Assembly: GCA_964625855.1 (NCBI GenBank)
Contig: CAZVFC010000045.1
Coordinates: forward strand, 1 to 64,000
Source: JAPLUA01 sp964625855
GTDB lineage: Bacteria > Verrucomicrobiota > Verrucomicrobiia > Limisphaerales > UBA8199
Direction: 5' to 3'
Length of the DNA: 64,000 nt
Part shown: piece after piece, positions 6,683-16,000 of the stretch
How positions within the stretch are numbered: position 1 is the first letter of the stretch
Layout of the letters: every line of letters starts with the position of its first letter
Translations under genes and position numbers: made by a program
Notes under the pieces: model-generated
Told to the model about the DNA's origin: nothing
The model's database searches: none
The model's input: the letters and a program-made list of their open reading frames with translations, nothing else

Positions 6683-8277
6683 GCGCGGGACGCTCGGGTC
6701 GGGCTTTTCTCTCGTTGCAGGATGCGGCCTTCCGGCTGGGAGACCGCATTGTCTTCGAGCACACGTCCTGGGCCTTTCATCGCCACGAGCACTGGGCGAT
6801 TGTTGGGGCGAACGGCTCCGGCAAGTCGCTGCTGGCCGATGGGCTGCGCGGCCAGTTGCCGCTGGTCGAGGGGAAACTGCGGTATCATTTCCGGCCGCCC
6901 GCCGGGTTGACTCACGAGGAGTCTATTGGGCATGTCGCCTTCGAGGACCGGAAGGCCGATGTCCATGAAACCGTCGTCCAGTCAAGGTGGAATAGCCTCG
7001 AGGAGGAGGGCGCCCTGCTGGTCCGCCATTTCCTTTCCTACGACCGCGTCATGGAGGTCAACCCCTTCGAAGTGACCAGCCAGCACGACCAGTTGCGCCC
7101 GAAGTTTGAGCGCCGCTGCCGCAAGGCGGTGGGCCTTCTTCGGGTCGCGCCCTTTCTCGACCGCCGGCTGATCTCGCTGTCCAATGGCGAGAGGCAGCGC
7201 GTCCAATTGGCGCAGGCCCTCTCCCGTCCGCTGCGCCTGCTGATCCTGGATGAGCCATTCGTCGGCCTGGACGCCGCCAACCGCAAGCACTTGCATGCCG
7301 TCCTCGAATGGCTCATGACCACTTCCATCCGCGTGCTGCTCATCGTCACACGCATCGAGGACCTGCCTCGCCACATCACGCACTTGCTCCGCGTGGATAA
7401 ATGCCGGGTGGTTGCCGCCGGTCCACGGGCGCGGATTCCTCTTGATCCGAAGCGTGGGCGGCCTGCCTCCGCAATGGCCCCGCTCCCGCGCCTCCGGACT
7501 CAAGGCTCCAGGCTCCAGGCTCCAGACTCCAGACTCAAGACCCAAGACTCACAGCGCGCTCTTCCCCTGGTTGAAATGCGCCACGTTACCGTGCGCTACG
7601 GCGCCTCGACCATTTTGCGCGAGATCAACTGGACCGTCCGCCGGGGCGAAAGCTGGGCCCTGCTTGGCCCCAACGGCTCGGGCAAGACCACCCTGCTAAG
7701 CTTGATCCTCGGCGACAACCCGCAGGCTTATACCAGCGACCTCGTGGTCTTCGGAAAACCGCGCGGCAGCGGCGAATCCATCTGGGGCCTCAAACGGCGC
7801 ATCGGCTGGGTCTCGCCGGAGTTGCACGTCCACTTCCCTGATGCGGCGACCTGCTTCGACGTGGTGGCGTCGGGCTTCCGCGACACCATCGGCCTGTTTG
7901 AATCGCCGACCCCGCGCCAGCGGGCCGCCGTGCGGCGATGCCTGGAACGGTTTCAGTTGCTGGAGTGCGCCGCGAACCCTCTCTTCTCTCTCTCAGCGGG
8001 CCTGCAACGGATGGTTCTGTTGGCGCGCGCCCTGGTGAAGGACCCACCCCTGCTGATTCTAGACGAGCCGTGCCAGGGCCTTGACCCTGCCCACCGGCGA
8101 TGCTTTGTCCGGGTAGTGAATAGGCTGATCCGGGCCGGGTCGGTCACGGTGATCTACGTGACCCATCGCAAGGATGAAATTCCGCCCGCGATCCAGCGGG
8201 TCTTATGGCTCTCCCGAGGGCGCGCCCGGGTGGGAATGCCAGCGCCCTCCGCCAAAGCCAGAGGCTGGAAATTGTGA
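6679..8277 (+). CDS. Two-domain ABC ATPase, ModF-like
   Basis: This frame encodes 532 residues with two ABC ATPase domains and no membrane segments. Domain 1 has Walker A GANGSGKS at 43-50, signature SNGERQ near 168 and Walker B LLILDEP near 185. Domain 2 has GPNGSGKT near 331, a degenerate signature (LSAGLQ) near 437 and LLILDEPCQGLD near 455. The tandem layout resembles ModF/PhrA, an ABC-F-like or repair-associated ATPase of uncertain role; a transporter role is less likely because no permease is nearby. The linker at about residues 273-292 is encoded by degenerate copies of GGCTCCA/GACTCCA and looks like an in-frame insertion. The gene overlaps the TPR gene by 4 bases. Confidence 0.85.
   Translation: MSAGRSGRAFLSLQDAAFRLGDRIVFEHTSWAFHRHEHWAIVGANGSGKSLLADGLRGQLPLVEGKLRYHFRPPAGLTHEESIGHVAFEDRKADVHETVVQSRWNSLEEEGALLVRHFLSYDRVMEVNPFEVTSQHDQLRPKFERRCRKAVGLLRVAPFLDRRLISLSNGERQRVQLAQALSRPLRLLILDEPFVGLDAANRKHLHAVLEWLMTTSIRVLLIVTRIEDLPRHITHLLRVDKCRVVAAGPRARIPLDPKRGRPASAMAPLPRLRTQGSRLQAPDSRLKTQDSQRALPLVEMRHVTVRYGASTILREINWTVRRGESWALLGPNGSGKTTLLSLILGDNPQAYTSDLVVFGKPRGSGESIWGLKRRIGWVSPELHVHFPDAATCFDVVASGFRDTIGLFESPTPRQRAAVRRCLERFQLLECAANPLFSLSAGLQRMVLLARALVKDPPLLILDEPCQGLDPAHRRCFVRVVNRLIRAGSVTVIYVTHRKDEIPPAIQRVLWLSRGRARVGMPAPSAKARGWKL
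7496..7552 (+). repeat. Low-complexity insertion inside the ABC gene
   Basis: Seven degenerate copies of a CTCCAGG/CTCAAGA-like heptamer follow each other, coding for QGSRLQAPDSRLKTQDSQ. It lies exactly between the two ATPase domains and keeps the frame. Similar word-like repeats are found in intergenic DNA of this phylum, so I read it as an insertion tolerated in a linker. Confidence 0.65.
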
Positions 8278-8423
8278 ATCGCTCCCGGCGCTGCCAACGG
8301 CCGTTATTGATAGGGCGGGCGCGCCTCCAACCCGAGGCGCAATTTAAGTCTGCCGCACGGCAGCGGGTTCCTCACCCAAATTGGGGATACCGCTCACTCT
8401 GGCTATCTGTCAAATTAGCCGAT

Positions 8424-9251
<828 letters not shown>

Positions 9252-9338
9252 TTCGACGAGCCGCAGACCTGTGCGGCCTTCCGAAACCGCGGGCGCAAGG
9301 TCACGATCGGGGCAAAGCGGCTCGTGCCGACATACTTT

Positions 9339-9710
9339 ATGAGTCAAAGAAATAACGCGGCTTGGCTAGGCCTATTTGTAGCGATCGCCATTGCGCTGAC
9401 CGGTTGTGGCAAGGGCGGCTCCGGGACCGCTGGAGGTGGCTTCAACAACGCCTCGCCGGAGATCCACGCCGCTTGGGATAAGGCAGTAGCGGCCGACAAG
9501 GCCAACGACTATGTTCCGGCGATTCTGGGATACAAGCAGATCCTGCAGCAACGGGATCAATTGTCGGAGGCGCAAGTCAAGACGGTGGAGGAGGCTTCCG
9601 GCAAGTTGATGCAACGCATTGTGGAGGCCTCGACCAAGGGCAATGCGGCGGCACGGCAAGCCATTTCCCAATTGCAGCCCGGTCGGCCCGGGCCGGCAGC
9701 CCCGCGCTAG
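9339..9710 (+). CDS. Small lipoprotein
   Basis: This frame encodes 123 residues from ATG 9339 (MSQRNNAAWLGL...). An upstream in-frame ATG at 9324 would add five residues. The hydrophobic segment LFVAIAIALTGCGKGG ends in a lipobox (LTGC), so the mature protein should be lipid-anchored at the Cys near residue 23. After a Gly-rich linker comes a helical region (AWDKAVAADKANDYVPAIL) resembling a single TPR-like hairpin and a Pro-rich tail. The function is unknown. It lies between the prepilin gene and the giant PATR gene in the same orientation. Confidence 0.75.
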   Translation: MSQRNNAAWLGLFVAIAIALTGCGKGGSGTAGGGFNNASPEIHAAWDKAVAADKANDYVPAILGYKQILQQRDQLSEAQVKTVEEASGKLMQRIVEASTKGNAAARQAISQLQPGRPGPAAPR

Positions 9711-9826
9711 CCTGGATACTTCGCAGCCATGGCAGGGCGTGCTGTCCGCAGCGATGGTCGGGGTGGCACGGCGGCGGGTATCGTGACAGCGACCGTGACT
9801 TCGGAGCAGCCCGGGTTCGTTCAGTC

Positions 9827-9843
9827 TCCCCCAAATGTGGTAT
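9827..9843 (+). promoter_or_regulatory. Variant palindrome upstream of the giant PATR gene
   Basis: TCCCCCAAATGTGGTAT occurs here and, identically, at 19338-19354, in both cases upstream of a giant secreted-protein gene. It keeps the spacing and the right half of the ATACCCTCAAATTAGGGTAT motif found before five other genes in the window. It ends 189 bp before ATG 10033. The remainder of the gap 9711-10032 shows no gene. Confidence 0.5.
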
Positions 9844-10032
9844 AGGCACCGCCCCCCATCTCTGCTAAAAGGCTGTGACAACCGTTAGACAATCATGGAG
9901 TCCTTATAGCTTCGATAAGCTGTAAACTGCGAAAGCTGAATTGAAGAACTGACGACGTGGGTAGCCTGTGAACCCGCCTTTTGACCACAACCGCAACCAA
10001 CACCAACTAAATCCAAAACAAGTAATGCTCCT

Positions 10033-13000
10033 ATGAAAACGAACTGGATCCGCCATTTCCCGGCCCGATGGCTGGGAATCGTCTCCGTCATCCTCCTCGC
10101 CTGTGGACTGTCGGCTCGCGCCGACGATCTGAGCTGGTGGGGCACGGGCGCAACCCCTAACTGGAGTGACTCCGGCAACTGGACCAACCTCGCCCTGGTC
10201 AGCGCCGTTCCCGCCAATGGCGACAGCCTGGTTTTCACCGCGCCTGGCAGTTGGTTGGACAACACTAACGATCTGAGCGGCCTGTCAGTGGGCTGGCTCC
10301 GGTTTGACAACGGGAATCTGGCGCTGTATGGCAACCCGTTGACGGTCGGGAGCGGGGTTACGAACACTATGGGCGACAACAGCTTCGGCCTGGCGCTAAC
10401 CCTGAGCGCGGCGCAGACCTTCCAGGTAGATGGTGGCAGCCTCACGTTTAATAGCAGTCTCACTAATACTGGAGACTTGGTCATCGCTGGCACGGGCAAC
10501 GTGACGTGGAACAGCACCGCCACCACCGGCATCAAAGGAGCGGGCAACGTGATCCTGAACGGCCCCGGGACACTCACCCTTCCGGGGGGCTTCCTTAACC
10601 CGGGTGTCAACTTCGGCTTCACAGGCAGCACTATCGTCAATGGCGGCCAACTCGTGGTGCAGATCGGCAATTGGGCCGGTTACTCGGTGTTCGGCAACTC
10701 GCTGACCATCAACCCGGGGGGAAGCGTACAACTCAACCAGCCCCATCCCGCCGGCTCAACCGGCGTTCCTTTATACGTTTATGGCGGGACGATTGACTGG
10801 AACCTGAATAACGGGGCCTATTTTACCACCGTAGTCCTCTCCAATGCCTACGTGACCTCCACCACCGGCTCCGGAGATCTTCGCGGCAGCGGCACCTTCA
10901 CCAATCTCGCCTCCTCCGGCCCGACGACTTTTGGCGCGGTGCTGAATCTTAGCTCAAGCCGCACCATCACCGTGGAGGAGGGCTCCGCAGACCCGGACAT
11001 TGACTTTAGCGCGGGCGCCACCGTGGCCATCAATGGTTCCGGCGCCCTTACCAAAGTCGGCCTGGGCAAGATGAGGATTTCCGGTCCAGACACCCATACC
11101 GGGACTACGACCATCAGCGAGGGCACCTTGGTCCTGACCAGCACCATGGCCAATACGCCGACCATCGCGGTCGCCACCAACGCGATCTTCGATATCTCGG
11201 GAGCCTTCATGTCGCTCAGCACCAATCAGACCCTGGCCGGCGTAGGGACGGTGCTCGGCACGCTCAATGACAATGATGCGGGGGCCGTCGGGTCCGCGCT
11301 TAGCCCGGGCGGCAACGGGGTGGTCGGCACCCTTACCGTGGACGGCTTAAACCTCAGCGGCAGCAGTCTCGCCCTCAATTTCGACCTCGGCAGCGCCACC
11401 ACTGTGGGTGGTGCCGTCAATGACCTGCTCATCGTCACCAATCTCACCCTGTCGGGCGGTAACACCAACATGGTCAACTTCAATCCGGTGAGTGGGAGCC
11501 TCGCGCAGGGAGTCCCCTACACCCTAATCCGATACACGAGTTGCGGCGCGCCAGACGGCCCGGTGACTACCCTGGCGGCACCTCCTTCCCATTTCATTTA
11601 TTCCTTCAACAATGACACCGCCAACAGCCGCATCACGGTGACCATTGTCGGCAACCCCTTCAATCTGGTTTGGAAGGGAGATGGCGTGACCAATGCCTGG
11701 GACATCACCACGACGATCAACTGGCTGAACAACGGGATTACGCCCATCACTTATTTCGATGGGGACAACGCCACGTTCAACGACACGGGCTACAATACCC
11801 CGGCCATCAATGTTACGACCACCGTGAAGCCCACGACGGTCACGGTCAATGCCACCAAGGACTACGTCTTCTCCGGCAGCGGCAAGATCAGCGGCGGCGC
11901 CAAGCTGCTCAAGAGCAACTCCGGCAATCTGACTCTGCTCACCCCCAATGACTTCTCCGCGGGCGGCAGCCTGAGTGGCAGCGGCTTGGTTAACGTCGGC
12001 AACGGCGGCGGCACGGGCGGCCTGGGCACCGGGAATCTCACCAACAACACGAAGGTGACCTTCTTCATGAACGCCAGCACCACCTACGGTGGCAACATGA
12101 GCGGCAGCGGCAGCCTGGTCTCCTTCATGCCAGGGGCTACGCTGACTGTAACTGGCACCAACACTTACACCGGCGGCACCACCATCAGCAACGGCACCTT
12201 CCAGATCGGCAATGCGACTGCCGGTTCAAGTGTCGCGGGCAATATCACCAACTATGGCACCCTCAACCTCTATCGCTCCGATGCTTTCGTTAACCAAAAC
12301 ACCATTACCAGCGCGGATAATACTCGCGAATACGGCAACGGCGACATCAACGTGCGCGGCGCAGGCGGCATGACGGTGGACGGCACCGCCCCTATCAGCA
12401 CCAGTGGCAACTTCTCCGTCGGTCAGAGCGCCTCCGGGAAGCTAACCGTCAATGCCGGGGCCCTGATGAACATCGGCGGCTACTTCCATCTCGGCAATCC
12501 CAACAACGCCGCTTACTATGGCGATGTCACCCAGAATGGCGGTACCATCAACGTCTCCAACCAGGTACGCATCGCCCACTGGGGTTCCGAAATCTCCTAC
12601 TACGCCATGAAGGGCGGCACTCTCAACGTCCCCAACCAGTCCTTGAACGTGGGGTGGGATGGCATCGGCGTGATGACCATGGATGGCGGTGCGGTCAACT
12701 GCCGAGCCTTCAACGTGGATGGTAACACGGCAACCGCCGCTATTGGCGGCACCAACAGCACCTTCACGATGAACGGCGGTTTGCTCAACATTGGCACCGG
12801 CGGCATTGGCGGCAATACCGCCACCTTCCGGTTGGGCGGCGGCACGATCGCGGCGATTGGCCCAGCGGGTTTCACTGCCAGCAAGGACATGATCCTGACC
12901 AACGGCACCGGGATGACCTTCGACAGCTCCAACACGGTGATCACCGTTTCCGGCGTCCTCTCCGGCACCAATGGATTTGTAAAGCAAGGCACCGGTTACC

Positions 13001-16000
13001 TTGACCTCAACGGTGCCAACACCTTCACCGGTGCCGTGACCGTGGCCAACGGCACGCTCGAAGGCACCGGCACCGTCCCCGGCCCGGTGACCGTCCAATC
13101 GGGTGCCAGCCTCTCGGCTGGCGGCCTCCTGGCTGCGGGCACGCTCACCCTGAGCAACATCACCATGAACAGCGGAGCCGGCATGACCTTTGACTTAAGC
13201 TCCACCGCGGGTAGCGGTGATCTGCTTGTGGCCAAGGGCACCTTGGCGCTGGACGGTGTCGGCACCCCGGCCACCCTGAACTTCCTCGGGGGCGTGCCTT
13301 ATACGGGCGGGCCTTATACGCTGATCACCAATTGGGTTCCCCGTACCGGCAACCTGGTTCTGGCTCCGTCCGGCCTGACTCGCTATGTGCCGACGGTGGA
13401 CCAAACCAATCCCAATCGCATCCAGGTCAGCTTCAGTGGCGCCAATGCGAACCTCGTTTGGAAGGGCACCCCCAACAATCAGTGGAATGTCAATGGTGAC
13501 GCCAACTGGCTCAATGCCGGCGTGGCCGACAAATACTTCCAATCCGACGCGGTCATTTTCGACAGCACTGGCATTGGCACGCCGAACGTCGTGTTGGCCA
13601 GCACCATTACCCCTGCCAGCGTCACCGTGAATGCCGCCGGCAATTACTCTTTCTCCGGCGCAGATCTGGCCGGCGTTGGCAACTTGACTAAGAGCGGCAG
13701 CGGGACATTGACCATCTCCAACAACCTCAATCTCGTCGGCACGACCACCGTCAATGGCGGAACGCTCCAGATCGGCAACGGAGGGACTACTGGCTTTGTC
13801 GCCGGCAACATCTCCGACTTCGGCTCGGTCGTCTTCAAGCGCTCCGACACGGTGGCCTACGGCATCAATCCCGTGAACGCCGCCGCCGTTGCGATCAGCG
13901 GCCCGGGCAGTCTGACCCAGGCGGGTTCCGGCACTTTGATGATCATCGGCACGATGAACCACTATGGCGGCACCACTATCAATCCCGGGACCACGGTTCA
14001 GGTCGGCAATGGAGCGACGGTTGACGTCGGCAGTCTGGGCAACAGCACGGCCACAAACAATGGCACGCTCAAGTACTATCGCCTGAGCAACGTCGCGGTC
14101 GGCACGCCACTGACTGGCAACGGTTCGTTTATCTTCCAGGGCACGGGTAACAGCGGCCAAAGCGGCTATGTGCTGAACGCCACCAACACGTTCACCGGCC
14201 CGGTGACCCTCAACTACGCCCGTATCCAGAGCGGCTATGGCGCGCTCAGTTTCGGCAGCCCGTCCAGCATCACCGTTCAACCGGCCAGCCAGGTTTACGC
14301 CCTCGCCACCCCTTACAGCTCGGTTTACAGCATTCCGCTAACGCTGGCAGGCACGGGCTGGCAGGACGGTCTGGGCGCCCTCCGCATCGAGAACACGGGT
14401 ACTTGGGCCGGTCCCATCACGCTGGCGGCCAACGCGCGTATCGGTGTCAATAACGCCACCACGAACACGATTACTGGCAATATCACCGGCAATTACGAAC
14501 TGGAGACCTACGGTGGCAACGCCGCCGCGGCTCTGATCCTGGCGCCCTCCACAGCCAATAGTTACAACGCCCTCCGTATCAGCATCGGCACCGCTGGCGC
14601 AGCCACGATCGCGGGCAATGCCAATGCCATTCCGAATGGTATCCCGCTGACCATGAACGGCGGCACGCTCAAGCTCAATGGGTTCAGTAAGTCGTTTAGC
14701 CTCTTCCAGAACCTGAATGCTAACTCCTCCATCCAGAACGGCAGCGCCTCTTCGCCGGCCAGTGTCACCCTGGCCCCGCCTTTGAATGCCGCCTTCACCT
14801 ACAGCGGCACGTTTGCCGATGGCGGCAGCCAACCGCTGGCGGTGACCTTCAATCAGACTGGGCCCGCTCCGACGCTTACGCTCGGCGGCGCCAGCAGCTC
14901 CTGGACTGGCAACTTCACCAACAATGGCGGCACGATTACCACGGCCGCCGCCGGGCGGTTGGGCGTCGCCAACGTGGCGAGCCGGACCCTGGAATTCAAC
15001 AACTGTACCTGGAACCTGTCGCCGAACAACGGCTGGAGCGGCGGCGGGGCCTTGGCCACCATGATCTTCAATAACAGCACCCTCAACTGCGCGCGGTACA
15101 ACGTGTTTGGACCAATCTTCCTGAACGGAAGCACGCTGACGGGCACAAACACAGGAGACTCCGCTTACTACGCCACTTATAATTTGAACGGCGGGAAAGT
15201 GACAGTCAGGGGAAGTTCTCCGTCGGTAATGTCCTGCTTCCCTGTTGGGCAAGCATCTGCCGGGTTCAATCTCCAGACCCCCACGGTTTTTGATGTGGCC
15301 GAGGTCACCGGCAATGCCGCCGAGGATCTCACCGTTAGCGCGCCGTTGCGGACGGGTGGCGCCATTGGTGGGGTTGGTGCCCTGATCAAAACCGGCGCGG
15401 GCAAGATGCTCGTCACGGACATGGCCACGTACACCGGCTCGACTACCATCAGCAACGGCACTTTGGCTCTGAGCGGCTCGGGTAACCTGGCCAGCTCGCC
15501 CAGCATCACCATTGCCAGCGGTGCCAAACTGGACGTCTCCGCGCTCAGTCCCTGGACGATCGCGAGCGGACAGAGTATTGCCGGCAGCGGCGCGGTCATT
15601 GGCGATGTTTCGGATACTACCGGAACGGTCATTAGCCCGGGCACTTCCGCCGGAACGCTCAGCTTCAGCAACAACCTCACCTTGGGCTGGGGCGGGTCGC
15701 TCACCTTCGACCTCGCCAACGTCAACACCGTCGGCGCCAACGTCAATGACTTGGTTATCGTGGGCGGCACCCTGGACATCTCCGCCGTCGCGACCCCAAT
15801 ACCCGTGAGCTTTAACTTCCCGAACGGTGCCCCGGCCCTGGGTGTGCCTTATCGGCTATTCCAATGCGGCGCGATCAGCGGCACAGTGTCCACCGCCTTC
15901 ACCAACAGCACCCGTTACGTGGCGACCTTCGCTCAATCGGGCAACAACGTCACGGTTACCTTTGCCGGCAGCGCCACCAACCTCGTTTGGACTGGCACCG

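Noticed and set aside
8371..8392. A sixth copy of the regulatory palindrome before the prepilin gene (CACCCAAATTGGGGAT)
   Set aside because: The distance between the CCC and GGG blocks is 5 instead of 8 bases, so it does not fit the 7-4-7 arrangement. It is mentioned only as a weak palindrome.
13195..14280. A long minus-strand frame (361 residues) inside the giant PATR gene
   Set aside because: It is a shadow of the repetitive plus-strand coding sequence; no start signal or domain supports it, as with the other antisense frames in the PATR genes.
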